Positions 1 through 5,596 of a stretch of DNA of 5,596 nucleotides are shown here, one piece after another. Within the stretch, counting starts at the first letter, position 1. Each line of letters starts with the position of its first letter. The stretch spans positions 1-5,596 of the forward strand of contig CAJCJE010000399.1 in assembly GCA_903970565.1 (NCBI GenBank), in the 5' to 3' direction. Made by a program: the position numbers and the translations under genes. The DNA comes from Candidatus Melainabacteria bacterium. Its GTDB lineage: Bacteria; Actinomycetota; Actinomycetes; Mycobacteriales; Pseudonocardiaceae. The notes below the pieces were generated by a model. The model did not search any database. It was not told the DNA's origin and worked only from the letters and a program-made list of their open reading frames with translations.

Positions 1-688
1 TCATCCGCGCCGCGCGCTCGGCCTTGTCCACATCCGCAGGTGTCACGCCCTGCGGCAGTTGGACCTCGGCAATACCCATGTGGTGCACCACCGAGGCATT
101 GCCGGGCAGGGTCTGGAGTCCGACCACCCATCGATCGTCGGGCAGCGCTACCGGAATCAGCATTCGCACGTACGGGAACTCGCCGCTGGCGGCAATGTGG
201 ATTTCCGGCAGCGAGAACACCAGGTCGGGTGGCGTTCCTCGAGGGTTGGACCACGCCATCGTGGCCGTTGGGATCGGCGGCACCGGGTACCCCGGCGGGC
301 CCTCCGGCGTGCCGCCATCCACCCAGGCCACCAGCCGATCGATGTCATGTTGCTCGAGGTGATGGTCGTCGAGCAGCGGCGCACTATGCAGCGGATCGGG
401 GGGCCACGGCGGCATGCTGCGCGCAACCACCTGGATCTTGATGGCCGCGGCCCAGGTCCGCGCAGCGTCATAGTTCGTCAGCGGCACCTGCGCGGCTGAA
501 GCGCCGGGCTGATGGCACACCGCGCAGTGCTCGAACAGGATCGGTGCGATGTCCTGATTGAAATTGGGCACCGGCGGCACCGGCGGCACCGGCGGCACCG
601 GCGCCGCCGCCCCGACCGGCCCAACAAAGCCGGTCAGGGCCAGGAGCAGCGCCCCAAGGCTCCGCGGGCACGCGCCGGGCGCAGACAT
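1..688 (-). CDS. Exported c-type cytochrome with copper type II monooxygenase-like domain (3' end beyond window)
   Basis: 229 codons are visible from ATG 686-688 with no stop, so the gene continues past the left edge. Residues 1-29 look like a Sec signal peptide (hydrophobic LGALLLALTGFVG, then AAA). Residues 30-41 are a Val-Pro-Pro repeat linker. Residues 42-130 form a small cytochrome c domain: FNQDIAPIL, then CAVCH (55-59) for covalent haem attachment with His59 as axial ligand, and MPPW (92-95), whose Met is the probable second ligand. The run LVAWVDGGTPEG (119-130) closes this domain as in family members. A second domain begins near 155 (PDLVFSLPE) and contains PGNASVVHHM (195-204). The HH pair sits where N-terminal copper type II ascorbate-dependent monooxygenases carry copper ligands; this assignment is from remembered family patterns. 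I infer a periplasmic or surface redox protein; the substrate is unknown. It lies 9 bases behind the propeller gene and is probably coupled to it. The N-terminal part is secure; the enzymatic part lies mostly off-window. Confidence 0.85.
   Translation of the reverse strand, partial: MSAPGACPRSLGALLLALTGFVGPVGAAAPVPPVPPVPPVPNFNQDIAPILFEHCAVCHQPGASAAQVPLTNYDAARTWAAAIKIQVVARSMPPWPPDPLHSAPLLDDHHLEQHDIDRLVAWVDGGTPEGPPGYPVPPIPTATMAWSNPRGTPPDLVFSLPEIHIAASGEFPYVRMLIPVALPDDRWVVGLQTLPGNASVVHHMGIAEVQLPQGVTPADVDKAERAARM
569..604 (-). repeat. 9-base tandem repeat encoding a Val-Pro-Pro linker
   Basis: On the plus strand, three perfect copies of CACCGGCGG (569-577, 578-586, 587-595) are followed by a fourth that differs only in its last base (596-604). 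On the coding strand they read as Val-Pro-Pro units, giving a short rigid linker (residues 30-41) between the signal peptide and the cytochrome domain. The unit is a multiple of three, so copy-number change would lengthen or shorten the linker without breaking the frame. Confidence 0.9.
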
Positions 689-693
689 TGCCG

Positions 694-699
694 CTCCTC
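694..699 (-). promoter_or_regulatory. Shine-Dalgarno of the cytochrome gene, overlapping the upstream stop codon
   Basis: On the minus strand GAGGAG lies 5 bases before the ATG at 688. Its first two bases belong to the TGA stop (700-698) of the propeller gene. This fixes the cytochrome start and indicates that ribosomes finishing the first gene can reinitiate on the second. Confidence 0.8.
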
Positions 700-3600
700 A
701 GCGCTTGCCACCGAAGCCGAAGATCACCAGTTCCTTATAGGACGACACATAGACCCGCCCATTGGCAATGGTCGGCGGATTGTTGTCGCTGCCGCCACCG
801 CCATGCATCCAGCTGCCTGCCGGTGCCAGATACAGTAGGGGCAGTACGCCATTGACGGGCTGTGCCTGGAATGCCATCAGGTTCATATTGTCGCCGGACG
901 ACGGAAAAGTCAGCGGACGAGGCGTCGTCCAGATGATTCCATTCGCGGTGCCGGCCTGCGAGACCGATGTCAGTGCGCCGGGCGCCTGTCCACCCGGTGC
1001 CTGCGCCGTTGCATACTGCGTCAGCGCCGAGGTGGGTGAGGTCTGCCAGTTGAAGAGACGCATCGTGCTGTTGCCCAGGCTCACCAAGCGGTCCTGGCCG
1101 TCGTTGAAGTAGCTGAGTCCGCACCAGCAGGGGTCGGCGTTCACGGTGGTCAACAGGTTGGCGTCGTTGTTGCCGCCCAGTTTGGTCCGGTTGAACACGC
1201 GGATGATGGCGTCCTTGGAGAGGATTGCACCGACTTGTTTGCTGGCATTGGGCAGCAGTAGCACGCCGCCGGCACTCAGATCCTCATCGTTTTGGTCGAG
1301 CGTATTGACGTTGTTGGGGGTGTAGATGTCGAGGAGCTGACCCGAAGAAGGTGACAGCTTGAGCAGACTTTCCTGCAGCGAAGTGACGCCGTCGTAGGTG
1401 CCCGGAGCGCCGTTGCCGGTGGACACATAGAGGTTGCCGCTCTCGTCGACGGCGGGGCCCACCCCCGACATCCAGATACCGGCCAGGTACACGTTGGAGG
1501 AATTGGTGGCGGATTGTGAGTCGAGCAGATCGGTGTCACCGGTCACGAGCGCCAGCGAAGTCGCATCGAACCGCATCACCCAGCCGCGCGACAGGTTGGC
1601 GCTCAGATCGCCCCATGACGCGAACGTGACGACGATCATCCCGTTGCTTTCCAGCAGCGCCGGCCGTTGGATCTGGTAGGTGGCGTTGAACGCGTAGCTC
1701 GTTCCGTTGGTGAGCGGTGCCGATGTGCCAATGGTGACTGCGGGCGTGATATCGGCCAGCGTGGACAGCGACAGCTTGTGCAGCTGGTAGGTGGGCCCCG
1801 CACTGGCCTGCACGTAAGTGACCACGTAGAGCGCACCGGCGGCAACGTCGATGACCGGGGTGCTGCGTACGCCGGCAACGCCCTGGTTGAACGCATTGAG
1901 CGGATTGGGCACGGGGGTGCCGAGGTTGACCGAGGTCAGCACCGTGAGGGTCACCGGATTGATGGCATAGACCGTGTTGTTTTCGGTGGCGACGTAGACG
2001 ACATCGTGGTTCCCCGCATTCGGATCGCCTACGACGGAGATGCCGGGCACCACCAGCGGCTGGCCATCCACCTGCCCGTCGAGGGCGATGCTTCCCAGCC
2101 TGCCGAACACGTTGGAGCCGGTCGTATTGCCGACCGTGGCCGGCGTGAGCTGCAACTCCCCGGTATTGTCGCCGGTGCGCCAGGTGTCATTGTGTTCGGT
2201 GATGACCGCCTGCGTGGTGCCGGCGGCAGGAATGGCCGGAGCCACGGCGGCGGGCCCGAGGTTCATCGCCAGGATGCCGACATCGGCATCGGCGGGCAAA
2301 GTCACGCTCTTGACAGTCCGGGTGGAGTCCAGCGGGAAGGAATAGCCGAACACGCTGGCCGTCTGTCCGTAACTGGTGGCGCTCGCTCCCCCGTGCAGAT
2401 ACGACAGCCAGATGGCCGTCGATTCACCGGCGAAGTTGGCAAGCGTCTTGTTGTTGTTGTACCAGTCGCTCATTCCCTGGGTGAAACTGACAGTCGTGCC
2501 GTTGGTGTAGGTGACGACGAATGTTTCCGACGCATTGTTGCCGTTCACGCGGCTGCCCAGGATGTCGAGTCGACCATAGTTTCCGGCGGGCAGATTGACC
2601 ACGGCATTGGTCACGGCGTCGTTGCCGTCGATCGGCCCGAGCGCAAATGTCGATCCGTTCCAGGTGATGCTGTTTGCCCCGATGGCATTGCTGGGGTAGA
2701 GGTGCGTAAAGCCCGATTGGTTGTAGACCGTGGTCGTGGCCGTGGACGTATCCGACGCGATCGCGGGGACGTTGAAGGACGGCATCAAATCGACGGAGGC
2801 CACACCGGTCGCGTTGGTTGCAAATTGATTCGCAACGTTCACCGCATAGACCACCGTACCCGAACCGGAGGGCAGGGTCAGACTCTTGGCTACTTTTGCC
2901 GAATTGAGCGGGAAGGTGTAGCCGTACAGGTACCATGGGCCCGTCTGCGTTCCGCCGGAAGGCGTCACGCGATACGCCATCGACAGCGCAATGCTCTCGC
3001 CCGCATAGTTTTGCGGACTGCCCCAGTCGCTCAGGCTCTGGTTGTAGGACGTGGTCGTGCCATCCGCGTAGGTCACCACGAACGTCTGATTTGTCTGGTT
3101 CCCGCTGCTGGTCGCCAGAAAGCTCAACGTCCTGTAGTTTCCGGCGGGCAGCGCGATGGCGGCGGCATTCACCGCGTCGGCGGCGTTGGCTGCACCGATC
3201 GAAAAGGTCTGACCCGCAAACGACACGGAATTGCCCAGGAGGGTGGACGACAGCGCATAGCCACTCCCGCCGATGCCGCTGACCGAGGTGCCATTGGCCG
3301 CAATGCCGGTGATGTTTGCCGCCGGTGCCAGATTGACCGAAGTGACGGTCACCGTGGTGGGCATCGATAGATCGACTGCGAACACGACCACATTGGAGTC
3401 AGAGGGCAGCGTCAGGCTTTTGACAGTCTTGGCAGGATTGAGAGTGAACGTGTAGCCGTAGAGATCCCACGGCCCATTCTGAGTCGCTCCCGAAGGCGTG
3501 ACCCGATAGGCCATCGAGGACGCGACCGTCTCACCCGCATAGCCTTTCGGAGCGCCCCAGTCACTCATGCCTTGTACGAAGCTGGTCGTGGTGCCGTCGG

Positions 3601-4534
3601 TGTAGGTCACGACGAATGTCTCGCCGGAGTTGCCGCCGTAGCATTTGGTGGCCAGGATGGTCAGGGCGGTGAAGCTACCGGCGGGCAGCGGGACCGTTGC
3701 AGCGGCCACGGCATCCGACGTGTTCGCGCTGCCGATTGCAAAAGCTTGACCGCCGAACTGCACCGAACCGGGCAACAGACTCGACGAGAAGGCATAGTTG
3801 TCGTTCGCAAGGCCGGAAACCGCCGTGCCGTTGACAGTGATGGCGGTGCGATTGGCAACCGAACTGAGACTGACGCTGGTCGTCGCGACCGGGGCGGGCG
3901 TCAGATCGACCGCGAACACGATCACATTGGAGTCGGCGGGCAGCGTCAGGCTTTTGACAGTCTTGGCAGGATTGAGAGTGAACGTGTAGCCGTAGAGATC
4001 CCACGGCCCATTCTGGGTCGTGCCCGAAGGCGTGACCCGATAGGCCATCGAAGACGCAACCGTCTCACCCGAGTAGCCTTGTGGAGCACCCCAGTCACTC
4101 ATGCCTTGTACGAAGCTGGTCGTGGTGCCGTCGGTGTAGGTCACGACGAACGTTTCACCGGTGCTGCTGCCGTAGCATTTGGTGGCCAGGATGGTCAGGG
4201 CGGTGAAGCTACCGGCGGGCAGCGGGATCGTTGCAGCGGTCACGGCATCCGACGCGTTCGCGCTGCCGATCGCAAAGGCTTGACCGCCGAACTGCACTGA
4301 ACCCGGCAACAGACTCGAGGAGAACGCATAGCCATCGTTCGCGAGGCCGGAGACCGCCGTGCCGTTGACAGTGATGGCGGTGCGATTGGCGACCGAACTG
4401 AGACTGACGCTGGCGGCAGTTGCCGTGGTGGTCGCCGCGAAGGCAGATGCGTTGATCACAATGCCCAGACCGGCACCGAGCAGCGTGACCAGGGCCACGA
4501 CGAATGAACGAACCGCGTGAAGTTCAAGCCTCAA
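698..4534 (-). CDS. Large secreted protein: four tandem SDW-motif domains plus PQQ-like beta-propeller
   Basis: From the chosen TTG at 4534 the protein has 1278 residues. Residues 1-33 are a signal peptide (MRLELHAVR, hydrophobic core, cleavage after AFA). Residues 42-763 are four tandem domains of about 180 residues. Each has an NGT-type start, an LPAG turn, TFVVTY, an SDW motif (146-148, 324-326, 502-504, 689-691), a GE dipeptide and a YGY/FGY-F-L strand; the pattern suggests a beta-sandwich, possibly ligand- or carbohydrate-binding. Residues 777-1278 are a beta-propeller with WRTG (785-788), DGQVDGQPL (819-827), NNTVYAINP (852-860), GIWMSG (1019-1024), STGNG (1038-1042) and DLSAGGVLLLP (1085-1095). 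These resemble secreted PQQ-repeat proteins of soil bacteria. PQQ binding or enzyme activity is not shown. The start codon was chosen because GAGGGAG lies 9 bases upstream and gives a compact signal peptide. An in-frame TTG at 4603 would add 23 residues but gives an unusually long N-terminus. The first gene of an operon with the cytochrome, and exported. The N-terminal domain family I cannot name. Confidence 0.85.
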   Translation of the reverse strand: MRLELHAVRSFVVALVTLLGAGLGIVINASAFAATTTATAASVSLSSVANRTAITVNGTAVSGLANDGYAFSSSLLPGSVQFGGQAFAIGSANASDAVTAATIPLPAGSFTALTILATKCYGSSTGETFVVTYTDGTTTSFVQGMSDWGAPQGYSGETVASSMAYRVTPSGTTQNGPWDLYGYTFTLNPAKTVKSLTLPADSNVIVFAVDLTPAPVATTSVSLSSVANRTAITVNGTAVSGLANDNYAFSSSLLPGSVQFGGQAFAIGSANTSDAVAAATVPLPAGSFTALTILATKCYGGNSGETFVVTYTDGTTTSFVQGMSDWGAPKGYAGETVASSMAYRVTPSGATQNGPWDLYGYTFTLNPAKTVKSLTLPSDSNVVVFAVDLSMPTTVTVTSVNLAPAANITGIAANGTSVSGIGGSGYALSSTLLGNSVSFAGQTFSIGAANAADAVNAAAIALPAGNYRTLSFLATSSGNQTNQTFVVTYADGTTTSYNQSLSDWGSPQNYAGESIALSMAYRVTPSGGTQTGPWYLYGYTFPLNSAKVAKSLTLPSGSGTVVYAVNVANQFATNATGVASVDLMPSFNVPAIASDTSTATTTVYNQSGFTHLYPSNAIGANSITWNGSTFALGPIDGNDAVTNAVVNLPAGNYGRLDILGSRVNGNNASETFVVTYTNGTTVSFTQGMSDWYNNNKTLANFAGESTAIWLSYLHGGASATSYGQTASVFGYSFPLDSTRTVKSVTLPADADVGILAMNLGPAAVAPAIPAAGTTQAVITEHNDTWRTGDNTGELQLTPATVGNTTGSNVFGRLGSIALDGQVDGQPLVVPGISVVGDPNAGNHDVVYVATENNTVYAINPVTLTVLTSVNLGTPVPNPLNAFNQGVAGVRSTPVIDVAAGALYVVTYVQASAGPTYQLHKLSLSTLADITPAVTIGTSAPLTNGTSYAFNATYQIQRPALLESNGMIVVTFASWGDLSANLSRGWVMRFDATSLALVTGDTDLLDSQSATNSSNVYLAGIWMSGVGPAVDESGNLYVSTGNGAPGTYDGVTSLQESLLKLSPSSGQLLDIYTPNNVNTLDQNDEDLSAGGVLLLPNASKQVGAILSKDAIIRVFNRTKLGGNNDANLLTTVNADPCWCGLSYFNDGQDRLVSLGNSTMRLFNWQTSPTSALTQYATAQAPGGQAPGALTSVSQAGTANGIIWTTPRPLTFPSSGDNMNLMAFQAQPVNGVLPLLYLAPAGSWMHGGGGSDNNPPTIANGRVYVSSYKELVIFGFGGKR
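701..2206 (-). other. PQQ-like repeat beta-propeller domain of the large secreted protein
   Basis: This is the 502-residue C-terminal part (residues 777-1278). I count at least six blade-like segments, each a strand pair such as DVVYVATENN, GALYVVTYV, GNLYVSTGNG and GRVYVSSYKE, spaced about 40-90 residues apart. The last one, with ELVIFGFGG, ends the protein and may close the propeller on the first blade. A CWC motif (1136-1138) lies between two blades. The adjacent-cysteine pair of quinoprotein alcohol dehydrogenases is not seen. The domain is therefore best read as a structural or binding propeller, and cofactor binding is left open. Confidence 0.75.
2246..4411 (-). repeat. Four tandem ~180-residue protein domains (R1-R4)
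   Basis: The units begin at SVSLSS, SVSLSS, SVNLAP and SVDLMP: R1 4411-3878, R2 3877-3341, R3 3340-2798, R4 2797-about 2246. The period is 178, 179 and 181 residues. R1 and R2 differ at only about 12 of 170 aligned residues. R3 is roughly 60% identical to R1, and R4 is clearly more diverged, with an extended first strand and the insertion YNNNKTLAN after SDW. All four keep LPAG, FVVTY, DGT/NGT, SDW, a GE dipeptide and the Y/F-GY-F-L segment, so the conserved core is shared while the loops vary. The similarity gradient suggests an old array whose first unit was recently duplicated. Confidence 0.93.
3341..4411 (-). repeat. Recent direct DNA duplication (units R1 and R2)
   Basis: The two units match at nucleotide level with a 534-base offset. 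Perfect blocks include 3404-3481 with 3938-4015 (78 bases), 3555-3616 with 4089-4150 (62 bases) and 3635-3693 with 4169-4227 (59 bases). Such runs, including silent positions, point to recent duplication or ongoing gene conversion. They also make this stretch a likely site of copy-number change by recombination and of assembly error from short reads. Confidence 0.92.
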
Positions 4535-4543
4535 GATTATCGA

Positions 4544-4550
4544 CTCCCTC
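4544..4550 (-). promoter_or_regulatory. Shine-Dalgarno deciding the TTG start of the large secreted protein
   Basis: On the minus strand GAGGGAG ends 9 bases before the TTG at 4534. I saw no comparable purine-rich site just before the alternative TTG at 4603, and there is no ATG or GTG start closer to the signal peptide. Confidence 0.65.
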
Positions 4551-4573
4551 AAGTGAAGACGCTGCAAGACAGG

Positions 4574-4586
4574 GGCTCGTCGAGCC
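4574..4586. repeat. Small inverted repeat in the leader of the large gene
   Basis: GGCTC-GTC-GAGCC is a 5-bp perfect stem with a 3-base loop, centred about 46 bases upstream of the TTG start. If transcription begins upstream it would form a small leader hairpin. It could also be chance in G+C-rich DNA, or the interior of a longer N-terminus if the 4603 start is used. Confidence 0.3.
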
Positions 4587-4611
4587 GTGGTAGATCGTCG
4601 CAAAGGTCACC

Positions 4612-4668
4612 GTGCTCGACGTCAACTCTGGTGCTCGACTTCACGTCCCACCCTCGACTTGCACCAAC
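4612..4668. promoter_or_regulatory. Three direct repeats at an exact 19-base period, possible regulator sites
   Basis: CTCGAC occurs at 4615-4620, 4634-4639 and 4653-4658, each 19 bases from the next. The first two copies share the longer GTGCTCGAC, and the last two share CTCGACTT. The outer GGTGC (4630-4634) and GCACC (4661-4665) are also inverted copies of each other. The array lies 78-134 bases upstream of the TTG start, where a regulator could bind. No protein family is identifiable from the motif, and no good sigma-70 promoter was found beside it. Confidence 0.35.
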
Positions 4669-4676
4669 CTGTCGGC

Positions 4677-4695
4677 CGTGACCCGCAGAGTCACG
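4677..4695. promoter_or_regulatory. 6-bp dyad, possible operator
   Basis: CGTGAC and GTCACG are perfect inverted copies separated by 7 bases (19 bases in all), next to the 19-base direct repeats and about 150 bases upstream of the large secreted gene. The form fits a dimeric regulator site. It has no T-tract, so a terminator reading is unlikely. Confidence 0.3.
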
Positions 4696-4869
4696 ACACA
4701 CGCAGCTTCCGTGGCAAACGGCACCGCGACAGCATGAATGTGAGACGGCTTGAATGGTCCGGCTAGAACAGGAGTCAGCGACGATCGAAACAAAATATCC
4801 CTTTGAAAATAGAGTGGCTCTGGACGGCCATCTGCGGGCACTCTAGCAAATGAGCGCGGCAAGGAATCG

Positions 4870-4887
4870 GCGTTTTTGACGAAACGC
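4870..4887. repeat. Small hairpin GCGTTT/AAACGC
   Basis: A perfect 6-bp stem with a 6-base loop (TTGACG) in the gene-free region. There is no T-run on either side, so it is not a standard terminator; it may be a binding dyad or chance. Confidence 0.25.
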
Positions 4888-4951
4888 GGAGCGTTCGACA
4901 GCGCCGTAAGACTTATGACAAATGAGCGATGAACCAGCTCTCTCTGCTGAT

Positions 4952-4974
4952 CGGCCGCACGCAGTTAGCGGCCG
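4952..4974. repeat. G+C-only 7-bp hairpin
   Basis: CGGCCGC and GCGGCCG flank a 9-base loop in an otherwise lower-G+C stretch. The stem is strong, but no T-tract follows on either strand. It could stabilise the end of the PIN transcript, which runs leftward through it, or simply be a chance palindrome. The surrounding bases do not fit integron attC core sites. Confidence 0.3.
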
Positions 4975-5193
4975 TTGTCCCGTATCACCCGCCAACTAAT
5001 GGAATGACAAAGTTCAGGGGGAGATTCACTACTGTGCACAGGTAAGGTCAAAGGTATGCCAATGTTCGGACCCGGCCGGTTGGCGAATTGTAGACGGCCT
5101 AATTGTCGGCAACTGTACTTGCGGCTAATTAGATTTTTTTGGTAACCGAGAGCTGCCGTTGATGGCCGGCCGGAGTGGGTCGTCAGCTGCGGC

Positions 5194-5596
5194 TCAGCCG
5201 CCCTCGGTTGTATGCCGCCAATAATCCCCGGGTCGAATGATAGGAATCTCATTTATGCGTTGCATATCGAGCAAATCACGATCGACGCTGATTAGGAGTG
5301 CACATTCGCCACTAACTGCGGTGCCCAAGATGGGTATATCCGTGGGATCCCGACACACGTCTGACGGCAAATCGGCCGGCTCGACAACCACGGCCGCGCG
5401 GCGAAGAAATGCGGCGACTTGGTCAGCCTCACGCTCGGGGAAGCGGAATTTCTCCACCAGCTTTCGCCCAAGTTCCCCGAGTATAAATTCGGACGTCACG
5501 AGCTCGTGGTGCAACAGGAGATCTTCAAGCAACTCGGCACACACGCCAGCGCGGCTGATGTGAGCCGCAATCAGCACAGAAGAATCAAGCGCAACC
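5194..5596 (-). CDS. PIN-domain protein, putative toxin of a toxin-antitoxin pair (5' end beyond window)
   Basis: The frame is open to the right edge and gives 133 residues before TGA at 5196-5194. The first visible residues, VALDSSVLIAA, are the first beta-strand of a PIN domain, so only two or three residues should be missing. The acidic metal-binding set is present: Asp4, Glu41 (in ILGELGRKL), Asp83/Asp86 (CRDPTDIPIL) and Asp105 (SVDRDLL). The C-terminal IPIIRPGDYW is typical of the PIN toxin family related to COG1569. Family members are Mg2+-dependent ribonucleases in the cytoplasm. The length fits a complete, intact domain. A small antitoxin would normally lie immediately upstream, which is off the right edge here. 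The next gene downstream is more than 650 bases away, so the two are not an operon. A non-TA VapC-like nuclease is the alternative. Confidence 0.85.
   Translation of the reverse strand, partial: VALDSSVLIAAHISRAGVCAELLEDLLLHHELVTSEFILGELGRKLVEKFRFPEREADQVAAFLRRAAVVVEPADLPSDVCRDPTDIPILGTAVSGECALLISVDRDLLDMQRINEIPIIRPGDYWRHTTEGG

Larger units (their letters stand above)
4535..5193. other. Intergenic region, 659 bases, no convincing gene
   Basis: The stretch separates the PIN gene from the secreted-protein operon and is visibly richer in A+T than its neighbours, most of all near 5085-5140. Short open frames on both strands start at non-ATG codons, lack ribosome sites and encode nothing recognisable. 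I found no tRNA, insertion-sequence end or CRISPR repeat. A T-run at 5134-5140 has no strong stem before it, so I do not call a terminator. The promoter of the operon must lie here, but no hexamer pair is good enough to name. Confidence 0.6.

Noticed and set aside
24..499. Overlapping plus-strand and minus-strand frames across the cytochrome region
   Set aside because: The frame starting at ATG 688 has a signal peptide, CxxCH and family motifs; the others are shadows with low-complexity Arg/Pro/Ala content.
1667..3370. A 567-codon open frame on the plus strand inside the large gene
   Set aside because: It is antisense to the tandem domains and propeller, starts at TTG, and its translation is rich in Arg, Gly, His and Asp with no recognisable domain or signal. 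Long antisense frames are common opposite high-G+C coding DNA.
3572..4300. A 242-codon plus-strand frame with an internal repeat
   Set aside because: Its repeat only mirrors the R1/R2 duplication on the other strand, and nothing in the product resembles a known protein.
4641..4862. A 73-codon minus-strand frame in the gene-free region
   Set aside because: TTG start, no ribosome site, no recognisable sequence, and it overlaps the probable control region of the operon.
4952..4974. Integron attC site
   Set aside because: The hairpin lacks matching RYYYAAC and GTTRRRY core sites, and no integrase or cassette is visible.
4922..4999. A 25-codon ATG frame on the plus strand
   Set aside because: No Shine-Dalgarno, too short to judge, and the product is not recognisable.
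5087..5092. Minus-strand TACAAT as a -10 element
   Set aside because: The best -35-like hexamer (TTGCCG) is only 14 bases away, and the site is over 550 bases from the next gene start.
5103..5140. Possible rho-independent terminator before the T-run at 5134-5140
   Set aside because: Only a 4-bp stem (GCAA/TTGC) precedes it, and no plus-strand gene ends there.
4965..5252. A 95-codon minus-strand frame overlapping the end of the PIN gene
   Set aside because: Non-ATG start inside the PIN coding region, unremarkable composition and no domain. PIN family motifs support the other frame.

Overview
The window looks like chromosomal DNA of a high-G+C, free-living Gram-negative bacterium. All convincing genes lie on the minus strand. 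The evidence for an envelope-rich Gram-negative is two Sec-type exported proteins in a row, one of them a c-type cytochrome with a CxxCH haem site. The secreted beta-propeller and the cytochrome/copper-oxygenase families are ones I associate with Acidobacteriota, Planctomycetota and soil Proteobacteria. The sequence alone does not fix the taxon.

Layout, read right to left in the direction of transcription. At the right edge (5596 to 5194) is a PIN-domain protein of the putative toxin family. It lacks only its first few residues, and its antitoxin partner, if any, would lie beyond the window. Next comes about 660 bases without a believable gene (5193 to 4535). This stretch holds three short direct repeats at an exact 19-base period and a 6-bp dyad, both close upstream of the next gene, plus two small hairpins.

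The centre (4534 to 698) is one very large secreted protein of about 1278 residues. It has a signal peptide, four tandem domains of about 180 residues with a conserved SDW motif, and a C-terminal half that is a PQQ-like repeat beta-propeller. The first two tandem domains are nearly identical in protein and DNA, which indicates a recent internal duplication. The gene appears to start at a TTG codon.

The left edge (688 to 1) holds the N-terminal 229 residues of a second exported protein. It has a signal peptide, a short Val-Pro-Pro repeat linker, a small c-type cytochrome domain (CAVCH ... MPPW), and the start of what looks like a copper type II ascorbate-dependent monooxygenase-like domain ending in a VVHH motif. 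Its Shine-Dalgarno overlaps the stop codon of the propeller gene, so the two are almost certainly one translationally coupled operon.

Taken together, the main locus is a two-gene export operon. It pairs a large adhesive or ligand-binding propeller protein with a haem/copper redox protein. I can name the domain families but not the substrate. The tandem SDW domain is the least familiar part and the best candidate for something poorly described.
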